9,557 nucleotides of DNA from an uncultured Verrucomicrobiales bacterium (GCA_946480965.1 CAMLMI010000167.1:1-9557), one strand, 5' to 3'; shown: positions 1-7,013, counted from the first letter of the stretch. The notes: generated by a model not told the origin, from the letters alone. Numbers and translations are program-made.

Positions 1-63
1 GCCGCTTCCGGCGCGGTGGTTTTGTTCTCTCCCGCCAATGGATTCCGGCCGATATTCCACAGG

Positions 64-2934
64 ATGAGCGCACCAGGGCCCGTGAACGAAGCGAAGCGAT
101 TGGCGGCTCTCCGGCGCTACGACGTGCTCGACACGGCCCCGGACGAAGCCTTTGACGAGGTCACGCGAACCGCCTCCCGGCTGTTCCGCGTGCCGGTGGC
201 CCTCGTGTCTCTGGTGGACGAGACCCGGCAGTGGTTCAAGTCGCGCGTCGGCGTCGATTTCACGGAGACGCCACGCGAGCAGTCCTTCTGCGCCCATGCG
301 CTGGGGAGCGGCGAGATCCTGGAGATCGCGGATGCCACGCTCGATCCCCGCGTCGCGGCGAACCCGCTCGTGACCGGCGGTCCCGGCATCCGCTTCTACG
401 CCGGGGCACCGCTGAACACGCCCGACGGCCAGACTCTCGGCACGCTCTGCCTGATCGATACGCGGCCGCGGACGCTGAACGCGGCGGAGAAGGACCTGCT
501 CCGTCTCCTCGCGGCCCAGATCACCACCCTGCTGGAGCTCCGCCACAAGGCCAAGGAACTGGTCCGGCGCGAAGAGCAGCTGGAGAACGCCTTCGAGGCC
601 GCCGGGCTCGGGGTGTGGAACCTGGACCTCGGCTCGGGCGCGATCACCCTCTCGCCCCAGGCGAGGCAGTTGCTCGGGCAAACGGGAGAGCAGGAGAGCA
701 TCGACTTCGCGGACATCCAGACCCTGGCCTTTCCGGAAGATCTTCTGGCCTGCGCGCCCTCCGTCCGGGCCTGCCTGTCGGGAACGACCGACCATCTGCG
801 GCTCGAACTGCGTGCCCGGCTCTCCGGCTCCTCCGTTCGCTGGTTCCAGGTCGAAGGCCGGACCCATCTCGATCCCGAGACCGGCCGCCGCCACATGACC
901 GGCGTGCTGCGCGACGTGACCGGGCAGAAGGCGCGCGACGAGGTCATCCGCACGAGCGAGCGCCACTTCCGCAGCTACTTCGAGATGCCGCTCGTCGGCT
1001 TCGCCGAATCCACGCCGGACATGCGCTGGATCGAGACCAATCCGCGCTTCTGCGAGATGCTCGGCTACACGCCGAACGAGCTCCGCAGCCGGACCTGGGC
1101 CGATCTCACGCACCCCGAGGACCTGCAGCTCGACCTCGCGCAGTTCAAGGAGGTCGTCGCCGGGCGTTCCGACGGCTATTCGCTGGAGAAGCGCTACGTG
1201 CGCAAGGACGGCTCCATCCTTCATGCCGAGATCTCGGTGCGTTGCCTCCGCCGCCCCGACGGTTCGGCCGAGTCCTTCGCCGCGATGATCCAGGACATCT
1301 CCGAGCGGAAGAAGGCCGAGCTGGCGCTGCGCGAGAACGAGCGGCGGCTCTCGCTGATCTTCAACAACGCGACCGACGCGATGGTGCTGCTGCGCGTGGA
1401 GCCCGAGGGCCGCTTCCGCATCGTCTCGGCCAACGCCCGCTTCGTGGAACGCCTCGCCGCGTCCGGCGGCGGCGCCCTGATCGAGGACATCGTCGGGCGC
1501 CCGCTCGACGCGCTGTCGGGTCCCATCTTCGGCCACGACGCCACCACCGGCCAGGCCACGCTGGACCGCCTCGGACGCATCGTCACCGAGGTGCATTCGG
1601 AGACGTTCGAGGAGCTGATCGCTTCGGCCGACGGCCCGATGTCCGGCGAGACGGTCCTCACTCCCGTGCCCGACGCCTGGGGCTGCTGCGTGTTCATCCT
1701 CTACTCCAGCCGCGACATCACCGAGCGCGAGCGCGCCAAACAGCAGCGCGAGCTGCTCGAGGCCCAGCTCCGCCAGGCGCAGAAGATGGAGGCCATCGGC
1801 ACGCTCGCCGGCGGGATCGCGCACGACTTCAACAACATCCTCGGCGCGATCATCGCCTACACCGACCTCGCCCAGATGGACCAGGGCGACGCCAAGGCGC
1901 AGAAGGAGGACTTCAACCAGATCCTCAAGGCCAGCGACCGCGCCAAGAAGCTCGTCGAGCAGATCCTCTCCTTCAGCCGCCAGCAGAAGCAGGAGCGACG
2001 CCCCGTGCGGCTCCAGCCCGTGATCACCGAGGTGCTGCGCCTGCTCCGCTCCACCCTGCCCGCCAGCGTGGTGCTCGATGTGCAGATCGAGGCCGACACC
2101 CCCACCGTCCTGGCCGACCCCACGCAGATCCACCAGATCCTGATGAACCTCTCGACCAACGCCTCCCATGCGATGCGGGGCGAAGGCACCATCGGCGTCC
2201 GGCTGGAGCGCGCGACCGTCGATTTCGCCGCGGCCGCCACCGTGCCGGATCTCCGGCCCGGCCCCTACGCGCTGCTGACCGTGACCGACACCGGGCACGG
2301 GATGGACCCGCAGACCCTGAAACGGATCTTCGAGCCCTTTTTCACCACCAAACCTCCGGGCGAAGGAACCGGCCTCGGCCTCTCCGTGGCCCATGGAATC
2401 GTCAAGGAACACGAGGGCGCGATCACCGCCAGCAGCGAGCCCGGACGCGGCACCACCTTCCGCATCTACTTCCCCGAGCACGCCGTGCCGAGCACCGAGG
2501 AGTTCGCGGCCCACCCTTCCCTGCCCTCCGGCCAGGGCGAACACATCCTCGTGGTGGACGACGAGCCGGCCATCTGCCACGCCGTCGGGCGGATGCTCAA
2601 ACGCATCGGCTACACCGTCACCCTGGCCGGCTCGCCCAAGCAGGGGCTGGAGGTCTTCGCCCAGGCGCCGCATTCCTTCCACGCCGTCATCACCGACCTC
2701 ACCATGCCCGGCATGACCGGGCCCGATCTCGCCACGCGCCTGCTGGAGATCCGCCCCGGCACGCCCATCCTGCTCGCCACCGGCTTCAGCGGCACCTGGG
2801 GCCGCGACACCGCGCGGGCGCACGGTTTCCGCGACCTGCTGCTGAAGCCCGTCGCGCTCTCCACCCTGGCCGAGACCCTCCACGAACTGCTTGCGGACGA
2901 AGCCGTTTCCGGGAGCATCGTGCCGAACGCATGA
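64..2934 (+). CDS. Soluble hybrid sensor histidine kinase (GAF-PAS-PAS-PAS-HisKA-HATPase-REC)
   Basis: This is a cytoplasmic hybrid histidine kinase of about 956 residues, with no signal peptide or membrane segment. Domains in order: GAF (about 25-160), three PAS-like modules (about 175-295, 300-420 and 426-560; the second is the most typical, ending in the PAC-like DISERKKAE), HisKA, HATPase_c and a C-terminal receiver. The phosphoacceptor is His587 in GGIAHDFNN. The ATPase shows the N box (N695, N699), the G1 box DTGHGMD (742-748) and the G2 box GEGTGLGL (766-773). The receiver shows the acidic D832-D833-E834, phosphoacceptor Asp878 in TDLTMPG and Lys928. All residues needed for autophosphorylation and internal phosphotransfer are present. 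I chose the ATG at 64 because family members typically begin shortly before NEAKRLAALRRYDVLDT; a GTG at 16 in the same frame would add 16 atypical residues. The stop overlaps the next start by ATGA. The signal is unknown: GAF and PAS folds bind many ligands, and none can be named here. Confidence 0.93.
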   Translation: MSAPGPVNEAKRLAALRRYDVLDTAPDEAFDEVTRTASRLFRVPVALVSLVDETRQWFKSRVGVDFTETPREQSFCAHALGSGEILEIADATLDPRVAANPLVTGGPGIRFYAGAPLNTPDGQTLGTLCLIDTRPRTLNAAEKDLLRLLAAQITTLLELRHKAKELVRREEQLENAFEAAGLGVWNLDLGSGAITLSPQARQLLGQTGEQESIDFADIQTLAFPEDLLACAPSVRACLSGTTDHLRLELRARLSGSSVRWFQVEGRTHLDPETGRRHMTGVLRDVTGQKARDEVIRTSERHFRSYFEMPLVGFAESTPDMRWIETNPRFCEMLGYTPNELRSRTWADLTHPEDLQLDLAQFKEVVAGRSDGYSLEKRYVRKDGSILHAEISVRCLRRPDGSAESFAAMIQDISERKKAELALRENERRLSLIFNNATDAMVLLRVEPEGRFRIVSANARFVERLAASGGGALIEDIVGRPLDALSGPIFGHDATTGQATLDRLGRIVTEVHSETFEELIASADGPMSGETVLTPVPDAWGCCVFILYSSRDITERERAKQQRELLEAQLRQAQKMEAIGTLAGGIAHDFNNILGAIIAYTDLAQMDQGDAKAQKEDFNQILKASDRAKKLVEQILSFSRQQKQERRPVRLQPVITEVLRLLRSTLPASVVLDVQIEADTPTVLADPTQIHQILMNLSTNASHAMRGEGTIGVRLERATVDFAAAATVPDLRPGPYALLTVTDTGHGMDPQTLKRIFEPFFTTKPPGEGTGLGLSVAHGIVKEHEGAITASSEPGRGTTFRIYFPEHAVPSTEEFAAHPSLPSGQGEHILVVDDEPAICHAVGRMLKRIGYTVTLAGSPKQGLEVFAQAPHSFHAVITDLTMPGMTGPDLATRLLEIRPGTPILLATGFSGTWGRDTARAHGFRDLLLKPVALSTLAETLHELLADEAVSGSIVPNA

Positions 2935-3695
2935 GCGAACCCCGCCCAGCCTCCCTTGGAACCCTCCTCCTGGCCGACGACGACGAGCTTTTCCGCGAAG
3001 CCCTGGCCGGGCATCTCCAGGCCGCCGGCTACCGTTGCGTGCAGAGCGTCAACTCCGCCGAAGCGCTCGCCCGTCTGGCCGAAACCGAGTTCGACGCCCT
3101 GATCTCCGACATCCACATGCCCGGCAACGCCGACCTCGGCCTCGTGCGCGCCGCCGCCGCTGCCGCCCCCGGGCTGCCCATCCTGCTCCTCACCGGCAAC
3201 CCCACCCTCCAAACCGCCACCCAATCCGTCCGCCTCCCCGTCTTCGCGTATCTCTGCAAGCCCTTTGATCGCGCGGAAATGCTATCCCTCGTTGCCCAGG
3301 CTGTCGCCGCCGGCCGCACCAGCCGCGCCGTCCGCGCCAGCCGCCAGCGCCTGCGCGGCCTCGACCAGGAACTCGCGGAGATCGAGCAGCGCTTGGGCAA
3401 GCCCCAGGTCGAAGGCACGGAATCCGCCGCCAACGGCTTCGTCCGCCTCACCCTCCGCAACCTCGCCACCTGCCTCGGCGACCTCGAACGCTCCATCGGC
3501 GAGATCGGGGCCGGAGCCGACCCTGCTGCCTCCCTGGGCAAGGCCGAGCTGGTCACCGCCCTGCGCCACACCGTGGAGGTGCTGGAACGGACGAGGAAGA
3601 GCTTCAAGAGCCGCGAACTCGGCGAGCTCCGTCACCAGCTCCAGTCCCTCCTGCCGAAGCCCGAACCGATCCCGGGCAAGGACCTCAGCGCCTGA
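2931..3695 (+). CDS. Stand-alone response regulator: receiver domain plus unrecognised helical tail
   Basis: This is a 254-residue protein. Residues about 10-125 form a receiver domain: acidic cluster D16-D17-D18, phosphoacceptor Asp60 in SDIHMPG, Thr88 in LLLTGN and Lys110 in CKPFD. All key residues are present, so it should accept phosphate. Residues about 126-254 show no helix-turn-helix, GGDEF, EAL, HD-GYP or ATPase motif. The tail is charged and looks helical, possibly coiled coil (RLRGLDQELAEIEQRL), and ends in a Lys/Arg-rich segment around 221-240 (TRKSFKSRELGELR). The start is the ATG that overlaps the upstream kinase stop as ATGA, which implies translational coupling and makes the hybrid kinase the likely phosphodonor. 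The same frame stays open far upstream of 2931, but that part is a high-GC shadow of the kinase gene. The output is unknown; protein-protein signalling is more likely than direct DNA binding. The gene runs tail-to-tail into def with an 11-bp overlap. Confidence 0.88.
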   Translation: MSEPRPASLGTLLLADDDELFREALAGHLQAAGYRCVQSVNSAEALARLAETEFDALISDIHMPGNADLGLVRAAAAAAPGLPILLLTGNPTLQTATQSVRLPVFAYLCKPFDRAEMLSLVAQAVAAGRTSRAVRASRQRLRGLDQELAEIEQRLGKPQVEGTESAANGFVRLTLRNLATCLGDLERSIGEIGAGADPAASLGKAELVTALRHTVEVLERTRKSFKSRELGELRHQLQSLLPKPEPIPGKDLSA

Positions 3696-3696
3696 G
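3684..3696. other. Inverted repeat spanning both convergent stop codons
   Basis: CTCAG-CGC-CTGAG is a perfect 5-bp inverted repeat with a 3-nt loop. It contains the TGA stop of the response regulator (3693-3695, + strand) and the TGA stop of def (3687-3685, - strand). There is no T-run on either side, so it is not a canonical intrinsic terminator. It may act as a weak bidirectional hairpin or be a coincidence of the two overlapping gene ends. Confidence 0.4.
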
Positions 3697-4251
3697 CCGC
3701 TTCTTCGTGTCGGCCTGCAGTTCGTCCAGTTCGTCCCGCAGCTTGCCCTTGTCCGACACGCTCATGCGGTCGATGAAGAGGATGCCGTTGAGGTGATCCA
3801 CCTCGTGCTGGACGGCGCGCGCCAGCAGGCCTCCCGCGCGGAACTTCACGGGCTTGCCTTCAGCATCGATGGCCGAGACTTCCACGGACTCCAAGCGGGT
3901 CACGTCGGAGTAGATCTCGGGGAAGCTGAGGCAGCCTTCCGGCCCCTTGGCGGGCGCGCCGAAGGGCGTCACCACCGGATTGATGAGCACCACGGGCATG
4001 TGCTTTTCCGGGTCCACCGCGCGGCCGTCGATCTCCATCGTGGAGGGACGGTCGGTCACGCCGGTGACGTCGATCACCGTGACCATGAGTGCCTCGCCGA
4101 TCTGCTGGGCGGCCAGGCCGACGCCGTGGGCGTCATACATGGTCTCCAGCATGTCGGCGACAAGCGCCTTGATCCGGGGCGTGATCTCGGCGATGAACTC
4201 GCCCTTCTTGCGCAGGACCGGATGGCCGTATTTGACGATCGGAAGAATCAT
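3685..4251 (-). CDS. def: Peptide deformylase
   Basis: Peptide deformylase is a metal-dependent enzyme that removes the formyl group from the N-terminal methionine of new proteins at the ribosome. The protein is 188 residues, slightly longer than E. coli Def (about 168). All three family motifs are intact: GVGLAAQ (43-49), EGCLS (105-109) with metal ligand Cys107, and QHEVDH with HEVDH at 149-153, giving metal ligands His149 and His153 and catalytic Glu150. The extra length includes an inserted stretch around residues 64-84, between motifs I and II. The start is supported by a GGAG Shine-Dalgarno sequence 10 nt upstream and by the family-typical beginning (ILPIVKYGHPVLRKK). It is the last gene of the parB-kinase-def unit, 7 bp after the kinase stop. 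The usual partner fmt is not adjacent. Its 3' end overlaps the convergent response regulator by 11 bp. Confidence 0.97.
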   Translation of the reverse strand: MILPIVKYGHPVLRKKGEFIAEITPRIKALVADMLETMYDAHGVGLAAQQIGEALMVTVIDVTGVTDRPSTMEIDGRAVDPEKHMPVVLINPVVTPFGAPAKGPEGCLSFPEIYSDVTRLESVEVSAIDAEGKPVKFRAGGLLARAVQHEVDHLNGILFIDRMSVSDKGKLRDELDELQADTKKRLRR

Positions 4252-4258
4252 GACCGCG

Positions 4259-5398
4259 TCACTCCGTGGGCCAATCCCGCATCAGCGCGGCCAAGTCCGG
4301 CACCTTCGGGCTTTCCGCGTTGCGCACGTAGTGGCCGCTGGTGGCGGCGCCGCAAAGCACGCTGGCCGCATTGTCCAATCCGAGCAGCTTGCCGAGGCAG
4401 AAGCCGCTGTTGAAGTGGTCGCCGGCACCCGTGGTGATCTTCGGCTTCTTGCAGACAGGTCCTTGCACCACGTCGGCCTTGCCGCCGGAAACGGCCAAGG
4501 CGTAGGCCACGGGATGGACCACGAGGGTTTCCACCGGCACCCGCTTCTGGATCTGCACGGAGAGATCGGCGAGGCCTTCCCAGTCGGTCGGCTTGGACGG
4601 CAGGCCGAGCACCTTGGCGATCTCGTAGGCTTCCTTCTCGTTGAGGCCGAGGATGACGTCGAACTTCGTCTCGAACTTCTCGATCAGGCCCAGCGCGCGC
4701 TCGATGTCCTGCGGCAGCCGCTTCTCGGGATCGGCCAGGTCGAAGAAGATGCGGCGCTTGTCGCCGGAAAGCCCTGGCAACAGGTCGTTCTGGATGCTCG
4801 CCCAGATGTCGCTCATGAACGGCAGCATCGTCCAGTTCACGAAGGCCACGAGGCTGGACGACGCGAACTTGGCCTGGAACCGGCCGTGGCCGAAACGCTC
4901 GCCGATGTTCGACCACGTGATCTCCTTCAGGGACTCGTGTTTGCCCTGCATGATCTTGCCGTCGCCGAACTCGATGGCGTCGGTGTAGCCGGGCTCGGCG
5001 ATGCTGTGGACCTCGGCGCGGGTGGCGAAGTCCTCGAACACGCGGTGCAACGTGGGATAACCGAGGTTGCCGAGGTAGGTGACCTTCAGGCCGAAGCTGG
5101 CGAGGGCGTTGGCCATGATCGGGCCGTTGCCGCCGAGCTTGGGATTCGGGGTGATGCGGGGATTGCGGACGAACTCGACGTTCGTGCTCTTGCCAGCGGC
5201 CTCGATCAGGCGCTCGCCGTAGGCCTTGATCGTGGGAATCTCGGTGTAGTTCGCGAAATCGATCCGCTTGTCCACGACGCGGAAGATTTCATCGACGAAG
5301 CCGTCGAGGCCCACGAAGGCGCTGAGCGAAGGCACTTGGGCGGCGGCGGCTTCCAGGCGCGCGGCCACGTCGTCACGGAAGGACTGGGAGTTCTGCAT
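4259..5398 (-). CDS. PfkB/ribokinase-family carbohydrate kinase, substrate unknown
   Basis: This is a 379-residue kinase of the PfkB (ribokinase-like) superfamily, which phosphorylates sugars or nucleosides with ATP. The second PfkB signature is clear: TTGAGDHFNSGF, with the anion-hole glycines at 324-326 and the catalytic base Asp327. The N-terminal substrate region is also recognisable: GLDGFVDEI (30-38), where an Asp of the first beta strand usually contacts the sugar, and LGGNGPIMANALASFG (88-103), equivalent to the GGNGxNxA loop of the family. A further family-like block is ILGLNEKEA, as in the N-x-x-E element that helps bind magnesium phosphate. The protein is longer than ribokinase (about 310 residues) and its first strand is preceded by an amphipathic N-terminal stretch of about 25 residues. 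The substrate cannot be predicted. It sits 9 bp after parB and 7 bp before def. I see no strong Shine-Dalgarno site before its ATG, so coupling to parB translation is likely. Confidence 0.85.
   Translation of the reverse strand: MQNSQSFRDDVAARLEAAAAQVPSLSAFVGLDGFVDEIFRVVDKRIDFANYTEIPTIKAYGERLIEAAGKSTNVEFVRNPRITPNPKLGGNGPIMANALASFGLKVTYLGNLGYPTLHRVFEDFATRAEVHSIAEPGYTDAIEFGDGKIMQGKHESLKEITWSNIGERFGHGRFQAKFASSSLVAFVNWTMLPFMSDIWASIQNDLLPGLSGDKRRIFFDLADPEKRLPQDIERALGLIEKFETKFDVILGLNEKEAYEIAKVLGLPSKPTDWEGLADLSVQIQKRVPVETLVVHPVAYALAVSGGKADVVQGPVCKKPKITTGAGDHFNSGFCLGKLLGLDNAASVLCGAATSGHYVRNAESPKVPDLAALMRDWPTE
4262..4265 (-). promoter_or_regulatory. Shine-Dalgarno site for def
   Basis: On the minus strand GGAG lies 10 nt before the def ATG, inside the last sense codons of the kinase gene and directly before its stop codon. 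This is the clearest ribosome binding site in the window and supports the def start at 4251. Ribosomes ending the kinase would finish on this site, which favours coupled translation. Confidence 0.6.
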
Positions 5399-5407
5399 GT
5401 TGATGGA

Positions 5408-6349
5408 TCAATCGAGGCTGACGCCGACGATGCCGAGAATCCGGTCCAATTCGTCGTCGTTGTGAAAGCGGATCTCCAGCGCGCCCTTGCCCGCCTTGTA
5501 GCGGACGGCGATCTGGGTGCCGAAGCGTTCGCGGAGCTTGTTCTCCAGGTCGAGCACATGGGCGTCGCGCGCGACCGGTTTGCCCGAAGCCTTGGCGGCG
5601 GGCGCACCGATCTGCGCGGCCTGCCAGTTCGCTACCAGCGACTCGGTCTGGCGAACGTTCAACGCGTCGCGCAGCACCTTCTCCACGGCCAGCTCCTGCT
5701 CGGCAGCGGTCGGCAACCCGAGCACGACCTTTGCATGGCCCACGCTCAGGCGGCCTTGGCGGAGATGGGTGCGGACGGATTCGGGCAGCTTTAGCAGGCG
5801 CAGCGCATTGGCAACGGCGGCGCGGCTCTTGCCGACCTTGATGGCGGCCTGTTCCTGGGTCAGACCGAACTGTTCGATCAACTGCTGGAACCCGAGCGAT
5901 TCCTCCACCGGATTCAGGTTTTCGCGCTGGAGATTTTCCACCAGCGCCAGTTCCAAGACCGTGGCGTCGTCGGCTTCGCGGACGATCACCGGCAGCTCGG
6001 CCAATCCGGCAATCTGCGACGCGCGCCAACGCCGTTCACCGGCGATGATCTCGAAGCCATCCTTGCCCGGACGGACGATGAGCGGCTGCATCACGCCCTG
6101 CTCGCGGATCGACGCGGCCAATTCTTCCAGCGCTTCCGCCGGGAAATCTTTGCGCGGTTGGAAGGGACACGGATGGAGCTTGGCCACGGGCACCTTCTGC
6201 ACCCGTTCACCCGGCGGCACGGCGGGAACAGCAGGCGCGACCGGAGCCGGAGCGACGGCCACGGGCGTGGCGGCAGGCGCGGGCTTCGGCTGGGCCGATT
6301 GCCCGCCGAGCAGCGCTCCCAAACCCCGTCCTAGAGCCGTTTTCGACAT
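5408..6349 (-). CDS. parB: Chromosome partitioning protein ParB (Spo0J family)
   Basis: ParB binds parS sites near the replication origin, spreads as a CTP-dependent clamp and works with the ATPase ParA in origin segregation. The 313-residue length is typical of chromosomal ParB. The N-terminus LGRGLGALLGG (6-16) is the canonical ParA-contacting segment, whose arginine stimulates ParA ATPase. It is followed by a Pro/Ala-rich linker (about 21-46). The CTPase/N-terminal domain has QPRKDF (64-69), GERRWRAS (104-111; C-motif GERR) and ENLQREN (138-144). The central helix-turn-helix (about 164-190, LTQEQAAIKVGKSRAAVANAL) binds parS. The C-terminal part (about 250-313) matches the dimerisation domain. 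The ATG start gives the expected N-terminus exactly. It is the first gene of the parB-kinase-def unit. No parA flanks it: the upstream neighbour is a divergent DUF309 gene. No near-match to the TGTTTCACGTGAAACA parS consensus was seen in the window. Confidence 0.96.
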   Translation of the reverse strand: MSKTALGRGLGALLGGQSAQPKPAPAATPVAVAPAPVAPAVPAVPPGERVQKVPVAKLHPCPFQPRKDFPAEALEELAASIREQGVMQPLIVRPGKDGFEIIAGERRWRASQIAGLAELPVIVREADDATVLELALVENLQRENLNPVEESLGFQQLIEQFGLTQEQAAIKVGKSRAAVANALRLLKLPESVRTHLRQGRLSVGHAKVVLGLPTAAEQELAVEKVLRDALNVRQTESLVANWQAAQIGAPAAKASGKPVARDAHVLDLENKLRERFGTQIAVRYKAGKGALEIRFHNDDELDRILGIVGVSLD

Positions 6350-6359
6350 GACGGCCAGA

Positions 6360-6435
6360 CTGCGAAACGGGTTTTCAAAAGTCCAGAATCGGTTTGGCCT
6401 CCATAGTCCTCGATGTCCTGCGAAGCACGGGTTTT
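6360..6435. repeat. Imperfect direct repeat in the parB/DUF309 divergent intergenic region
   Basis: Two copies of a CTGCGAA-(GC)-ACGGGTTTT element lie at 6360-6375 (16 nt) and 6418-6435 (18 nt). They are identical except for a 2-nt insertion. The second copy runs into a hairpin, GCACGG-GTTTTG-CCGTGC (6425-6442; 6-bp stem). The shorter word CAGACTGCG occurs at 6356-6364 and again at 6463-6471. These repeats lie between the divergent parB and DUF309 starts, where promoters and operators are expected. I could not place convincing -35/-10 pairs here. A regulatory role is inference only. Confidence 0.35.
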
Positions 6436-6474
6436 GCCGTGCGGCCCAAGGGTTTCCTCGGGCAGACTGCGTCG

Positions 6475-6897
6475 GTGAGCAAGAAGAGCGCGAAGATCGC
6501 CGAGTTGATCGCCGGCTGCCAAGGGCGGGACATGAACGCCTATTACCTCGGATATTTCGAGTGCTTCAACCGGGGCTGGTTCTTCGAAGCGCACGATGTG
6601 CTGGAAGAGCTGTGGCTGGCCCAAGGCAAGACCGGGCCGAACTACGCCTTCTACAAGGGGCTGATCCAGTTCGCCGGAGCTTTCGTGCATCTCCAGAAAA
6701 ACCGTCTCGGTCCGGCCGCCGCGCTCTTTCGCCTCGCCCAGACCAATCTGGGAAAATACCCCCTGCGCCACGAGCATCTCGACCTTGCCCAAGTTCTCGG
6801 CTGGATCGACGAGTGGCTGGGGCGGCTCGCTGGCGCAACGGTCAATCCCTTTCCTGCCCAGCCTGCGCCGCAGTTCGGCCCTGTCGTCGAACGGTAG
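6475..6897 (+). CDS. DUF309 family protein
   Basis: This is a small cytoplasmic, mostly helical protein of about 140 residues from the GTG at 6475. It carries the two conserved blocks of the DUF309 family (PF03745): FNRGWFFEAHDVLEELW (FFEAHDVLEELW at 36-47) and FYKGLIQFAGAFVHLQ (beginning at Phe59). The His-Glu-rich arrangement suggests a binding or metal site, but no biochemical function is established for the family that I can name. Start choice: an in-frame TTG at 6394 would extend it by 27 residues with weaker third-position GC. The GTG at 6475 opens a stretch with nearly all G/C third positions. An ATG at 6532 after AAGGGCGGGAC is the other candidate and still keeps the whole DUF309 core. 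It is transcribed divergently from parB and is followed by a 150-bp gap. Confidence 0.82.
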   Translation: MSKKSAKIAELIAGCQGRDMNAYYLGYFECFNRGWFFEAHDVLEELWLAQGKTGPNYAFYKGLIQFAGAFVHLQKNRLGPAAALFRLAQTNLGKYPLRHEHLDLAQVLGWIDEWLGRLAGATVNPFPAQPAPQFGPVVER

Positions 6898-6944
6898 CAG
6901 CATCCCTTCACCGCACCATTGCTCCCCTGCTCCGCCGCTCCGTC

Positions 6945-7000
6945 GCCTCCCCCGAATTGCGCAGGCCTGTCGGGCGGGGCGGCATGAGTCGGTCATTGCC
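6945..7000 (+). terminator. Two tandem hairpins, possible terminator for the DUF309 gene
   Basis: The first hairpin is 6945-6955 paired with 6970-6980: 10 of 11 positions pair, with one G-U and one mismatch, around a 14-nt loop. It is GC-rich. The second is GGCATGA (6981-6987) paired with TCATTGCC (6993-7000), with one bulged base and a 5-nt loop. The two are directly adjacent. No T-run follows either one, so this would not be a classical intrinsic terminator. They lie between the DUF309 stop and the promoter of the protease gene, the expected place for a terminator. Confidence 0.3.
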
Positions 7001-7013
7001 AAGCGCGGGCCGG

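Noticed and set aside
16..63. GTG start for the histidine kinase at 16
   Set aside because: The extra 16 residues do not fit the usual N-terminus of GAF hybrid kinases, while the ATG at 64 gives the expected short lead into NEAKRLAALRRYDVLDT.
231..2930. Long open frame on the + strand overlapping the histidine kinase and continuing in frame into the response regulator
   Set aside because: The product upstream of 2931 is a low-complexity Arg/Pro/Ala-rich sequence typical of a shifted frame in GC-rich DNA. Recognisable protein begins only at the ATG at 2931.
3947..5794. Long + strand open frame opposite def, the PfkB kinase and parB
   Set aside because: It spans three well-supported minus-strand genes and has Val/Gly/Asp/His-rich shadow composition with no domain.
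6394..6474. N-terminal extension of the DUF309 protein from a TTG codon
   Set aside because: It lies in the divergent regulatory region with repeats, has weaker third-position GC than the rest of the gene, and is outside the DUF309 core. The start remains uncertain.
6350..6474. Possible parS site near parB
   Set aside because: No near-match to the TGTTTCACGTGAAACA consensus was found here or elsewhere in the window by eye; the TTTTCAAAA palindrome at 6372-6380 is too short and different.
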